Below, piece after piece: positions 1 through 7,054 of a stretch of DNA of 8,037 bases. The DNA is taken from assembly GCA_003818595.1 (NCBI GenBank), contig RPQV01000137.1, forward strand, positions 1-8,037, read 5' to 3'. The notes below the pieces were generated by a model that was given only the letters and a program-made list of their open reading frames with translations, was not told where the DNA came from and ran no database searches. This DNA comes from Calditrichota bacterium. GTDB lineage: Bacteria; Zhuqueibacterota; Zhuqueibacteria; Residuimicrobiales; Krinioviventaceae. The stretch's first letter is position 1; each line of letters starts with the position of its first letter. The translations under genes were made by a program, and so were the position numbers.

Positions 1-714
1 AACATGTCTGAACACTTTATCCGGACGAAGCGTACTGTCTTTGGTGACATAAAACACGGTTTGGTTGTCATTTGCCCACGCTGCGCTGCCCGAGGTGTTG
101 GGAATATTATCAGCCAGGATTTCCCCAGTTTCCAAATTTTTAAAATGGAGTGAATATTTTCTGCGACTGACCGTATCCACGGCGAATGCCAAAAACTTGT
201 TGTCTTCACTCACTTCCAAACCAACGCCATGATAAAAATCGTGACCTCTTGCCATGTCATTGACATTGAGCATGATCTCTTCCACAGCATCCAGGCTCTC
301 CTTTTTTCGGCAGTATATGGGATGCTCTCCGCCTTTTTCATAACGGGTATAGTAGTAATAGCCATTGTCCTTATACGGAACTGAAACATCGGTCTGTTCG
401 ATCCTGCCCACAATTTCTTTATAAAGCTGTTTTTGCAATTTTCCACTCTTCTGCAAAACGGCATCTTTATAAGCATTCTCGGCCGTCAAGTACGCGATGA
501 CTTGCGGATTTTCCCGTTCGCGCAGCCAAAAATAGTTGTCGATTCTGGCATCTCCATGAATGGTAAGCACCTGCTCGATTTTCTGAGCTTGCGGAGGCGC
601 TGCATCCAGTGCAGATCGATGCTGTCCGGAACAACCGATGAAGGCGTTTTGCAGCAATAATAGTGAAAAGAGTAAAAATCGATAGGAAATAATGCAAATA
701 GATTTGGCTTTCAC
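1..714 (-). CDS. Oligopeptidase B-like S9 peptidase, predicted lipoprotein, N-terminal part
   Basis: This gene reads off the left edge, so only the first 238 residues are visible. Residues about 39-80 match the start of oligopeptidase B (protease II, family S9A): HGDARIDNYFWLRERENPQ at 53-71, then a helix, then GRIEQTDVSVPYKDNGYYYY (103-122) and a GGEHPIYCR stretch, which lead into the beta-propeller. The family cleaves short peptides after Arg or Lys. The Ser-Asp-His triad lies in the missing C-terminus and cannot be checked. The start is GTG at 714, chosen because GGTGAGG sits 6 bases upstream and an in-frame stop lies further upstream. Residues 1-28 look like a lipoprotein signal: basic n-region (K2, K4, R13), a leucine-rich core, and lipobox FIGC with Cys28. 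Classical oligopeptidase B is cytosolic, so export and lipid anchoring would be a variation. The family call is firm; the lipoprotein call is moderately sure. Confidence 0.88.
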   Translation of the reverse strand, partial: MKAKSICIISYRFLLFSLLLLQNAFIGCSGQHRSALDAAPPQAQKIEQVLTIHGDARIDNYFWLRERENPQVIAYLTAENAYKDAVLQKSGKLQKQLYKEIVGRIEQTDVSVPYKDNGYYYYTRYEKGGEHPIYCRKKESLDAVEEIMLNVNDMARGHDFYHGVGLEVSEDNKFLAFAVDTVSRRKYSLHFKNLETGEILADNIPNTSGSAAWANDNQTVFYVTKDSTLRPDKVFRHV

Positions 715-720
715 AAGACA

Positions 721-727
721 CCTCACC
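721..727 (-). promoter_or_regulatory. Shine-Dalgarno site deciding the GTG start at 714
   Basis: On the minus strand the sequence reads GGTGAGG, then 6 bases, then GTG. No ATG in the same frame would keep the signal peptide, so this site fixes the start of the oligopeptidase. Confidence 0.65.
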
Positions 728-743
728 AGATCAGAGTTATCAA

Positions 744-754
744 ATGCAATGCAT
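744..754. repeat. Perfect 11-base palindrome ATGCAATGCAT in the oligopeptidase leader
   Basis: Five bases on each side of a central A are exact inverted copies. With a single central base it cannot form a good hairpin, so if it has a role it would be as a protein-binding site. It lies in the predicted 5' leader of the minus-strand oligopeptidase, between the promoter candidate and the start codon. A short palindrome of this size can arise by chance. Confidence 0.25.
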
Positions 755-780
755 CGAATGGCCACTTTGAAAGTTCAGCC

Positions 781-809
781 ATGATAGTTTTTATTCATGA
801 ATTAATCAA
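781..809 (-). promoter_or_regulatory. Candidate sigma70-type promoter for the oligopeptidase gene
   Basis: On the minus strand, TTGATT (809-804) is followed by exactly 17 bases and TATCAT (786-781). These match the -35 and -10 consensus at 4 of 6 and 5 of 6 positions. Transcription would start near 774 and leave a leader of roughly 60 bases before the GTG codon. If the host uses a Bacteroidota-type sigma factor, the consensus may not apply. Confidence 0.45.
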
Positions 810-875
810 GGGAAAATTTGCTGATTTAAAATTGCACTCGTCATCGAAAACTTTTATCCTGACTGCTTGCCGTCA

Positions 876-904
876 TTGATTTTCGCGAATAGACTCATTA
901 TATT
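876..904 (+). promoter_or_regulatory. Candidate sigma70-type promoter for the DUF5916 gene
   Basis: TTGATT (876-881), 17 bases, then TATATT (899-904). The -10 matches 5 of 6 consensus positions and the surrounding bases are AT-rich. The predicted start near 911 leaves about 40 bases before the first ATG at 952. The -35 hexamer and spacing equal those of the divergent promoter candidate on the other strand. Confidence 0.4.
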
Positions 905-951
905 TATAAATAGATTAAACCGAAGCCCATAAACCTCAGCGAATCGACCTC

Positions 952-3207
952 ATGCAATTTTCATTTCTGCCCGTACAAATGATGAAACCTGTTGCCATCC
1001 GCATTATACCAATGAGACGATTCGTCATCATTTTGGCAGTCGCTCTCCAGGCCGCGTTGAGTACCGCCGATGCCGACAATGCATCCTCCGGCAAAGCGGC
1101 AGAAATTCAGGCAACCAAGCTTGATCCGAATGTCACCCTCCACCTTGATGGACGCCTTGATGAGCCCCAATGGGCTATGGCGGAACCGATTTCAGAATTC
1201 CACCAACGCGAACCCCATGAAGGAAGTCTTGCCACCGAAGCCACCGAGGTTCGTATTCTTTATACAAAAGATGCCCTAATTATCGGCGTAACAGCCCATG
1301 ACCGCGATGCCGAGGGAACCATCTCCCGCATTCTGCAGCGCGATAAAATCATTACCGAGGGATTCGATGGCCAATACGAATTCGGCGGAGATGACGTCGT
1401 CGCGATCCTGCTGGATCCATTCCTCGACCGGCGGAACGCCTTTGTGTTCGCCGCCAATGCCAATGGAGCTGAATTTGATGCTTTGATCACCGATGAAAGC
1501 CCCACTTGGAATATGGATTGGCGCAGCATTTGGAGAGTGGCATCAGTCCGCACGGACCAAGGCTGGTCCGTGGAATTCGAAATTCCATTCCGCTCACTCC
1601 GCTATCCGCAAACCAATGGCGCAGAAAAAGTATGGGGATTCAATGTGCTGCGCTTCATCCGCAGGCGAAGTGAAGTGTCCCTGTGGACTTCATGGATGCG
1701 CGCAGGAGGCGGTTTCCATCGCGTCAGCCAAGCGGGCCTCATTCGCGGCCTTTCGGAACTCCCCCGCTCGGGATTCAATTTAGAAATCAAGCCCGTTGCT
1801 CTGCTCGGAACAGAACGCAAAGCCGACGCGGAACCCGAATGGATCGCTCACCCCGGTCTTGACATGAAATGGGAGGTTCAACCGGGTCTCGTCCTCGACG
1901 CAACTTTGAATCCCGATTTCGCTCAAGTGGAAGCAGATGACGAACGCGTCAACCTGACGCGATTTGATCTGTTCTATCCTGAGAAAAGGGATTTTTTTCT
2001 CGAGAACGCAGGAATTTTCGATTTCGGCTCAAAGGGCTTTTTCGAACCGCCTCCATTTCTCCTGTTCATGTCACGCAGCATTGGCATTAAAGAGGAGGAG
2101 GAAGTTCCTTTGCTCGGCGGCATACGCCTCTCCGGCAGAGCCGGCCGCCAAACCATCGGTTTTCTCGATGTGGCAGCGAACGCTGCGGCCGGGCAACCAC
2201 GTACCAATCATTCCGTTTTTCGCTACAAACGGGATATCGGCAAATCGAATTATCTCGGATTTGCCCTCACTGACCGACGCAACAATAGCGACTGGAATAC
2301 AGCGGGCGGTATTGATGCCTCTTTTTGGCCGACATCGTCCGTGAACGTACAGACATTTATTGCACGAACAGAAACGTTTGGTCCTGGCGGCGATGATCTG
2401 GCCTATCGCGCAGCCGTTGAGTATTCAGGAGACCGCTTTGGTTTTGACGGCGAACATCTCGTCATTGGTCCTGACATCAATGCTGAGATGGGTTTTGTCA
2501 CGCGCACAGACATCAGGCGCACCTCTGGAAACGGGCGCATCACCTTCAGACCGGACCGTTTCGGCATCAGACGGATCACCTTATTTGGCCTCGGCAGCTA
2601 TATTTCCAGACTTGACGGCGAAATCCAAGATCGCAACTTTGGACAATTTGTAGAAACCGAATGGGAATCAGGCGAAATATTGGCTCTTTTTTCCTTTCAG
2701 GGATTTACCCGACTCGATGAAGAATTCAGCATGAGCGATGTGGTGCCGGTCCCTACCGGCGATTATTCCCTTCGCGATATCGGCTTTATGGCGACATCAA
2801 GCCGGAAACGACTCCTTGCGGCCAGTATGATGGCGGATGAGCAGCGGTGTTACCAAGGCAGAATTCGCATGGTGGAAACGGGACTCACCCTGGCCCCCAG
2901 TGCGCATCTATCGATGCGGACCGACTATACCTACAGTCAGGTGAGATTACCCGCCGGTGCATTTGATTCGCATGTGGGCTCTTTCCGCCTTGTGTGGGCA
3001 TTATCCACAAGACTCTCAGCGCAGACGCTTGTGCAGTATAACAGTCTGGATAAAGACATTATTATCAACGCGCGCTTGCATTTCATCCATCATCCGGGCA
3101 GCGATTTTTATATTGTGTGGAATGACGAACGGGGATCTGCATCATCGCCCTGGACCCTGGGCCGGCGTGATGCAGTAATGAAATTAACCTACCTAATAAG
3201 GCTATAA
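952..3207 (+). CDS. DUF5916 family secreted protein with N-terminal CBM9-like domain
   Basis: A 751-residue protein that I assign to the DUF5916 family. Residues about 61-250 form a CBM9-like beta-sandwich: LDGRLDEPQW at 65-74, GGDDVVAILLDPFLDRRNAF at 145-164, and EIPFRSLRYP at 210-219. The DUF5916 hallmark follows, with LNPDFAQVEADD at 319-330 and FYPEKRDFFLENAGIFDFG at 341-359. The remainder is beta-rich, with alternating aromatic and polar residues, and it ends in KLTYLIRL, like the final strand of an outer-membrane barrel. The biochemical role of the family is not settled; membership in surface or outer-membrane proteins is my inference. A signal peptide is visible at MRRFVIILAVALQAALSTADA, with AxA-type cleavage after residue 41. 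The first ATG (952) has no Shine-Dalgarno site. Met10, Met11 or Met21 (1012) could be the true start, and Met21 gives the most normal signal length. It is monocistronic and divergent from the oligopeptidase. Confidence 0.85.
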   Translation: MQFSFLPVQMMKPVAIRIIPMRRFVIILAVALQAALSTADADNASSGKAAEIQATKLDPNVTLHLDGRLDEPQWAMAEPISEFHQREPHEGSLATEATEVRILYTKDALIIGVTAHDRDAEGTISRILQRDKIITEGFDGQYEFGGDDVVAILLDPFLDRRNAFVFAANANGAEFDALITDESPTWNMDWRSIWRVASVRTDQGWSVEFEIPFRSLRYPQTNGAEKVWGFNVLRFIRRRSEVSLWTSWMRAGGGFHRVSQAGLIRGLSELPRSGFNLEIKPVALLGTERKADAEPEWIAHPGLDMKWEVQPGLVLDATLNPDFAQVEADDERVNLTRFDLFYPEKRDFFLENAGIFDFGSKGFFEPPPFLLFMSRSIGIKEEEEVPLLGGIRLSGRAGRQTIGFLDVAANAAAGQPRTNHSVFRYKRDIGKSNYLGFALTDRRNNSDWNTAGGIDASFWPTSSVNVQTFIARTETFGPGGDDLAYRAAVEYSGDRFGFDGEHLVIGPDINAEMGFVTRTDIRRTSGNGRITFRPDRFGIRRITLFGLGSYISRLDGEIQDRNFGQFVETEWESGEILALFSFQGFTRLDEEFSMSDVVPVPTGDYSLRDIGFMATSSRKRLLAASMMADEQRCYQGRIRMVETGLTLAPSAHLSMRTDYTYSQVRLPAGAFDSHVGSFRLVWALSTRLSAQTLVQYNSLDKDIIINARLHFIHHPGSDFYIVWNDERGSASSPWTLGRRDAVMKLTYLIRL

Positions 3208-3292
3208 AGCACTCGGGACTTGTCCGCAATATCATGAAATCTCGAAACGAGTCGGCGACTTTTCATCAATGCAATTGAAAGCCATTCTTTAC
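3208..3292. other. Intergenic stretch before the operon promoter
   Basis: No gene is visible here. It contains two very short stem-loops, CTCG-AAA-CGAG (3241-3251) and AGTC-GGC-GACT (3250-3260), the second followed by TTT. They overlap by two bases and are too short to call a terminator for the DUF5916 gene, although some stop is expected in this interval. Confidence 0.3.
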
Positions 3293-3321
3293 TTGCTTTT
3301 TAATCAATCTTTTCATAATAT
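3293..3321 (+). promoter_or_regulatory. Weak promoter candidate for the DRL-SorC-E2-E1 operon
   Basis: TTGCTT (3293-3298) lies 17 bases before TAATAT (3316-3321). An overlapping CATAAT (3314-3319) matches the -10 consensus at 5 of 6 positions but with only 15-base spacing. The -35 match is poor. The placement is suggestive because two operator-like palindromes follow directly after the -10 box. Confidence 0.3.
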
Positions 3322-3353
3322 GTACATATGTGCATTCATTGAACAATTGATCA
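3321..3353. promoter_or_regulatory. Two tandem operator-like imperfect palindromes
   Basis: Site 1 (3321-3334) is TGTACATATGTGCA and site 2 (3340-3353) is TGAACAATTGATCA. Each pairs at 6 of 7 symmetric positions. The two share the pattern TGnACAnnTGnnCA, and their centres are 19 bp apart, so they lie on nearly the same DNA face. They sit across the likely transcription start of an operon whose second gene encodes a SorC-type regulator. Autoregulation through repeated sites close to the promoter is common in that family. Binding by this particular regulator is inferred. Confidence 0.5.
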
Positions 3354-3374
3354 TCTCTTAACCATCTTCTCACT

Positions 3375-3380
3375 GGGAGA
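3375..3380 (+). promoter_or_regulatory. Shine-Dalgarno site deciding the TTG start at 3385
   Basis: GGGAGA is followed by TAAA and then TTG. The site supports the rare TTG start of the DRL-like gene. The next in-frame candidates lie inside the Rossmann fold and would destroy it. Confidence 0.65.
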
Positions 3381-3384
3381 TAAA

Positions 3385-4701
3385 TTGGAACTCTTGTTAC
3401 CGTTAAAAAAGCGCGCCGCAGCCGGAAACCCGATTCGCATTGGCCTGGTCGGTTGCGGACAAATGGGTTCAGGATTGGCTCATACCATCAACAACATCAC
3501 CGGCATGAGCATACAGGCAATCGCCGACATTCACCCGCAACGAGCGATTGATACCCTGATCGAAATGAACGTCAATCCTGACGACATCATCATCACTGAA
3601 AACCGGGGAGAAGCCGAAGACGCCCTGTTCATCGGCAAGCGAGTGGTAACGGCTGACGCCTTGATGTTGCCGCAGTTAGATCGCCTCGAAGCGAATGTCG
3701 AGGTGACTGGAGTTACAGATGTCGGCGCCCGAGTAGCATGGACATCAATCAACGCCGGTAAACCGATCATTATGCTGAATGTCGAGACCGATGTCACCAT
3801 TGGTGTTTACCTGGATCGATTGGCCAGAAAAAATGACGCCATTTATACCGTAGCCTCGGGCGACGAACCAGGCGTGCTTAAAATGCTCTACGAACAAGCG
3901 GTACTCATGGGCTTCGAAGTCATTTGCCTGGGAAAAGGGAAAAATAATCCCATAGATACGACCATGACGCCGGAGCGATGCCGCGAAGAAGCGATTTCTA
4001 AAGACATGAACCCCAAGATACTTGCCTCATTTATCGATGGCACCAAAACCATGGTCGAAATCGCGGCGGTCTCCAACGCGACCGGCCTGATCCCCGACGT
4101 TCCCGGCATGCACGGCCCCCGAGTTGAGTTGAATGACCTATTGACCGCATTTCGCCTGAAAAAAGACGGCGGCATATTCAGTCAACGTGGAACAGTTGAT
4201 TACACCACCGGCAGTATCGCTCCGGGCGTTTTCGCCATCGTTTATAGTGAGGACGCACGCATTCAGAAGGATATGTATTTCATTACCAAAGCGCGCGGAC
4301 CCTATTATCTTCATTTTCGTCCTTATCATCTCTGCGACATTGAAACACCGCAGTCGATTGCCGAAGCGGTGCTGTTGCGAGAACGCACCGTGACAGCAGA
4401 GAACATGCACTCAGAAGTGGTATGCGTAGCCAAACGCAATTTAAAGGCGGGCGAGCAGGTGGGTGACATCGGGAGCGCCGATATCTACGGCAAAATTTAT
4501 ACATACCATGAAGCGAGAACCCAAAAGGCGATTCCTCTAGGCATTGCAGCGAGAGGGAAGGTCATTATCGATATATGCGCCGGTGAAATGATGTCGGAAA
4601 ATAACTTTTTGCCGGATTCATCAACGTTTATCTATGAATTGCGTAAAAAACAGGATGTCATGTTGGAAGCCGAACTATCCGGAGTATCCGGGAGAAGTTG
4701 A
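3385..4701 (+). CDS. DRL/DXR-II-like NAD(P)-dependent oxidoreductase with C-terminal SAF domain (COG4091)
   Basis: A 438-residue protein of the COG4091 group, often mislabelled homoserine dehydrogenase or FlgA-like because of its SAF domain. Residues 17-50 form the Rossmann nucleotide site with GLVGCGQMGSG (20-30). Family-type motifs follow: GKPIIMLNVETD (125-136), ASGDEPG (157-163), GKGKNNPIDTT (183-193) and GMHGPR (241-246). The SAF-like domain covers about 345-408. From established knowledge, the Brucella member DRL (DXR-II) converts 1-deoxyxylulose 5-phosphate to methylerythritol 4-phosphate in isoprenoid synthesis. Other members belong to catabolic loci and their substrates are mostly unknown. 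This one leads a SorC-regulated operon with 2-oxoacid dehydrogenase genes, which favours a catabolic role. Translation starts at TTG. The stop codon lies 3 bp before the regulator gene, so the two are probably translationally coupled. The family call is strong; the substrate is unknown. Confidence 0.85.
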   Translation: MELLLPLKKRAAAGNPIRIGLVGCGQMGSGLAHTINNITGMSIQAIADIHPQRAIDTLIEMNVNPDDIIITENRGEAEDALFIGKRVVTADALMLPQLDRLEANVEVTGVTDVGARVAWTSINAGKPIIMLNVETDVTIGVYLDRLARKNDAIYTVASGDEPGVLKMLYEQAVLMGFEVICLGKGKNNPIDTTMTPERCREEAISKDMNPKILASFIDGTKTMVEIAAVSNATGLIPDVPGMHGPRVELNDLLTAFRLKKDGGIFSQRGTVDYTTGSIAPGVFAIVYSEDARIQKDMYFITKARGPYYLHFRPYHLCDIETPQSIAEAVLLRERTVTAENMHSEVVCVAKRNLKAGEQVGDIGSADIYGKIYTYHEARTQKAIPLGIAARGKVIIDICAGEMMSENNFLPDSSTFIYELRKKQDVMLEAELSGVSGRS

Positions 4702-4704
4702 ACG

Positions 4705-5676
4705 ATGGGAGCTATGAAAATATCCCAGGAAAATGAAATTCAAAAGTACAACCTGCTGGTCAGAATATCAAAAATGTATTATCTCAATGGCAAAACGCAT
4801 CAGGCCATTGCAGATGAAATCGGCTTATCGCGCATTAAAATTACCCGCCTCCTGCAGGAGGCAATGGAAAAGCGGGTCGTCGAAATTAAAATCAAAGACC
4901 CGATCGGTACAGAATCTGCCGTAGAAGAAGAGCTGTGCGCCCGCTTTCATCTGGAAGCATGTCGCATCACCCCATCATCGAATGACCAGCATGAGCTTTA
5001 CGATATTTTAGGCAGGTATGCCGTTGAGTTTTTAACCTCGCGAATTCGGGAGAATATGGTCATCGGCATCGGTTGGGGAAGAACACTGGTCAGCATGATC
5101 CCCCATTTCGCACCTGTGAAATTCAAAAATATCACCGTTGTGAGTCTAACCGGCGGACTGGCTTCTAATCCCAACCAACCGAACCCTTACGATGTGGCAT
5201 CCTCGGTGGCGAAAAAACTGGGCGCCGCTCTCCATTATCCATTGGTACCGGCGATCGCTGCCGATCAAATGTCCAAAGAGCTGCTGTTAAAGGACGACTC
5301 GACGCAGAAAACAATGAAATATTGGAAAAAACTGGATTTGGCGTTGGTCAGCATCGGAAACTTGTCGGTCGACACCAATATTTTTTACACATTTCCAAAT
5401 CCTGCGCAAATGGTTAAAAAGGTCATAAAAAATGGCGCCGTAGGTGATTTGCTGATGAACCTCATCGATGCCAATGGTACTGTGTTGACGAACGATTTTT
5501 CCCATCGCCTCATTCGCATCGAATTCGAACAGCTCCGTAGGACGCCATTAGTGGTTGGTATTTCAGGTGGAATACCCAAGGCGCAAGCCATTCTCGCAGC
5601 ATTGCGAACCGGCATTTTGAATGTGCTCATCACTGATGAAGCAACCGCAAAAGCCATCTTGCAGATGTTGAATTGA
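4705..5676 (+). CDS. SorC/DeoR-type sugar-binding transcriptional regulator
   Basis: A 323-residue protein of the usual SorC-family length. Residues about 14-62 hold the helix-turn-helix: YYLNGKTHQAIADEIGLSR (25-43) gives the first helices and IKITRLLQEA (44-53) the recognition helix. Residues 65-320 form the sugar-isomerase-like effector domain, with IGIGWGRTL (120-128), SLTGGLASNP (147-156), LALVSIGNL (212-220), GAVGDLL (244-250) and the C-terminal VGISGGIPKAQAILAALR (284-301). Known members (SorC, LsrR, EryD, CggR) bind phosphorylated sugars or polyols and control the operon they lie in. Here the gene is embedded in the operon, and its likely operators are the two palindromes at 3321-3353. 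I chose ATG 4705 because GGGAGAAG ends 7 bases before it, inside the previous gene. The alternative ATG at 4714 has its GGGAG only 2 bases away. Confidence 0.92.
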   Translation: MGAMKISQENEIQKYNLLVRISKMYYLNGKTHQAIADEIGLSRIKITRLLQEAMEKRVVEIKIKDPIGTESAVEEELCARFHLEACRITPSSNDQHELYDILGRYAVEFLTSRIRENMVIGIGWGRTLVSMIPHFAPVKFKNITVVSLTGGLASNPNQPNPYDVASSVAKKLGAALHYPLVPAIAADQMSKELLLKDDSTQKTMKYWKKLDLALVSIGNLSVDTNIFYTFPNPAQMVKKVIKNGAVGDLLMNLIDANGTVLTNDFSHRLIRIEFEQLRRTPLVVGISGGIPKAQAILAALRTGILNVLITDEATAKAILQMLN

Positions 5677-5707
5677 GTCGATTGATAATTTAAAAAAGGA
5701 TAATCGC

Positions 5708-6946
5708 ATGGCCACTGCCGTCGTCATGCCGCAACAAGGCAATACCGTAGAAACCTGCACCATCGTTGAATGGCTAAAAAACAGGGGCGAATCGGTCAAA
5801 TCCGGCGAGGTTTTGTGCATCGTCGAAACAGACAAGGCCGTGTTTGAAATCGAAGCACCCGCAGAGGGTCTAATGTTGGACCGATATTTCGATGTCGGCG
5901 CCGATGTGCCGATATTGACGACAATTGCCGTCATTGGTGAACAGGGCGAGAACATAATCCAGCCAGAATCCACCGCATCCCTCCCACCTCCACCGGATAA
6001 GACGAAGAACCGCCAACTCGAAATCGACAGAACTCCACCTCGTGCGGATATTCATAATGATGCAAGACTCTTTATCTCACCGAGAGCCAGAAATACAGCG
6101 CAAAGACTGGATAAAAAGCCGCAATTATTAATCGGGTCGGGGCCACTCGGTCGAATCATTGAACGCGACGTTTTGGCGGCAGCGGATGATCAACAACCAA
6201 CAGCTGCTGAGCATTCGTTTTCATCCACGCGCATCGAACCGACATGGTACCGTGAAGCTGATGAATTACCGATGACCAACATCCGTAGAGTGATTGCCGA
6301 ACGCATGCTCCGTTCTCTGCAGAACACTGCGCAGTTGACCCTGCAGACTTGCGCAGATGCCACCGCTCTTGTAGCATTCCGTCAAAAATTGAAATCCAGC
6401 CCGCAAAGTTTTGGATTAACATCAATCACCATTAATGACCTGCTGCTATGCGCTGTCAGCCGCACATTGCTCCAGCATCCGCTGCTGAATTCGACGTTCC
6501 AAAACGATCGGTTCTGGCTGTTTCGTAAAGTGCATCTGGGATTTGCCGTAGATACGCCGCGCGGATTGATGGTTCCGATTCTGAAAAATGCGCAGGATAA
6601 AAATCTGAAAACGATTTCTCTCGAGGCTAAACGATTGATCGTTGCCTGTCTGGAGAGCCGTATCAGCCCCGATGATCTGAATGGTGGTACGTTTACCGTA
6701 ACCAATCTAGGCAGTTTGGGCGTCGAGACTTTTACACCAGTGCTCAATCCGCCGCAATCGGCCACACTGGGGATCGGCTCGATCAAACTCGCCCCAGTCG
6801 AGGTCGACGGTCAGGTTCAATTCCAAAAACAGATCAGCCTCTCATTGACGATTGACCATCAGATCATCGACGGCGCCACCGGCGCACATTTTTTACAAGA
6901 ATTGGCACAGGCCATCGCTGCCATCGACCTCCTGGTCGCTTTTTAA
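5708..6946 (+). CDS. 2-oxoacid/acetoin dehydrogenase E2, dihydrolipoamide acyltransferase
   Basis: A complete 412-residue E2 of the 2-oxoacid dehydrogenase complex family. It has a single lipoyl domain (about 1-78) with the lipoylated lysine expected at K43 in VETDKAVFEIEAP. A proline-rich linker follows (SLPPPPDK), then a peripheral subunit-binding domain at about 121-157 with FISPRAR. The catalytic acyltransferase domain covers about 186-408. The active-site motif DHQIIDG (383-389) keeps the catalytic His384 and Asp388. It accepts an acyl group from E1 on the swinging lipoyl arm and passes it to coenzyme A. The start is supported by AAGGA 7 bases upstream. The gene sits between the SorC regulator (31-bp gap) and E1, so E2 precedes E1, the reverse of the usual order. 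Sequence alone does not separate pyruvate, branched-chain and acetoin types; the context argues against a housekeeping pyruvate dehydrogenase. Confidence 0.93.
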   Translation: MATAVVMPQQGNTVETCTIVEWLKNRGESVKSGEVLCIVETDKAVFEIEAPAEGLMLDRYFDVGADVPILTTIAVIGEQGENIIQPESTASLPPPPDKTKNRQLEIDRTPPRADIHNDARLFISPRARNTAQRLDKKPQLLIGSGPLGRIIERDVLAAADDQQPTAAEHSFSSTRIEPTWYREADELPMTNIRRVIAERMLRSLQNTAQLTLQTCADATALVAFRQKLKSSPQSFGLTSITINDLLLCAVSRTLLQHPLLNSTFQNDRFWLFRKVHLGFAVDTPRGLMVPILKNAQDKNLKTISLEAKRLIVACLESRISPDDLNGGTFTVTNLGSLGVETFTPVLNPPQSATLGIGSIKLAPVEVDGQVQFQKQISLSLTIDHQIIDGATGAHFLQELAQAIAAIDLLVAF

Positions 6947-6952
6947 AGAAAC

Positions 6953-6980
6953 GTAACCATTAATATGGAAAATTACTTTT
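6953..6980 (+). repeat. AT-rich imperfect inverted repeat behind the E2 gene
   Basis: GTAACCAT (6953-6960) and ATGG plus TTAC (6965-6968, 6973-6976) are complementary halves around TAAT, with four unpaired A residues, followed by four T. It could form a weak hairpin just after the E2 stop codon. The stem is too AT-rich to call a terminator, and the downstream gene reads on in the same direction. Confidence 0.2.
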
Positions 6981-7010
6981 CATTTTTGCCGTACTTGGAA
7001 CTACATAACC

Positions 7011-7027
7011 TTCCGACGATGTCGGAA
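7011..7027 (+). repeat. Perfect 7-bp hairpin between E2 and E1 genes
   Basis: TTCCGAC, loop GAT, GTCGGAA: a perfect 7-bp stem with a 3-base loop, about 17 bases before the E1 Shine-Dalgarno site. There is no immediate T-run, so it is not a clear intrinsic terminator. It could be an RNA processing or stability element that tunes E1 against E2, or an operator. The role is inferred. Confidence 0.5.
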
Positions 7028-7043
7028 CAACATTTTCGTTCAC

Positions 7044-7047
7044 GAGG
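7044..7047 (+). promoter_or_regulatory. Shine-Dalgarno site of the E1 gene
   Basis: GAGG lies 7 bases before the ATG at 7055. It selects this start over Met51, which lies just before the first conserved E1 helix. Confidence 0.6.
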
Positions 7048-7054
7048 TTTTTAA

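Noticed and set aside
433..660. Plus-strand open frame of 75 codons opposite the oligopeptidase
   Set aside because: It lies wholly within a well-supported coding frame on the other strand and shows no recognisable domain, so it is a shadow frame.
765..773. CTTTGAAAG palindrome in the oligopeptidase leader as an operator
   Set aside because: It is nine bases long with simple sequence, has no second copy, and does not resemble the operator pattern near the operon.
3250..3263. AGTC-GGC-GACT followed by TTT as a terminator of the DUF5916 gene
   Set aside because: The stem is only 4 bp and the T-run is short. It overlaps an equally weak neighbouring stem, so it cannot be told from chance.
3385..4701. 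Annotation as homoserine dehydrogenase or flagellar FlgA
   Set aside because: The protein has the COG4091 layout with a SAF tail. No threonine-pathway genes or flagellar genes lie nearby, and the SAF domain alone does not indicate FlgA.
4714..4716. Alternative ATG start for the SorC regulator
   Set aside because: Its purine-rich stretch is only 2 bases upstream, too close for initiation. The ATG at 4705 has a well-placed site.
6953..6980. Intrinsic terminator after the E2 gene
   Set aside because: The stem is AT-rich with a 4-base bulge, and termination here would cut E1 off from the operon it most likely belongs to.
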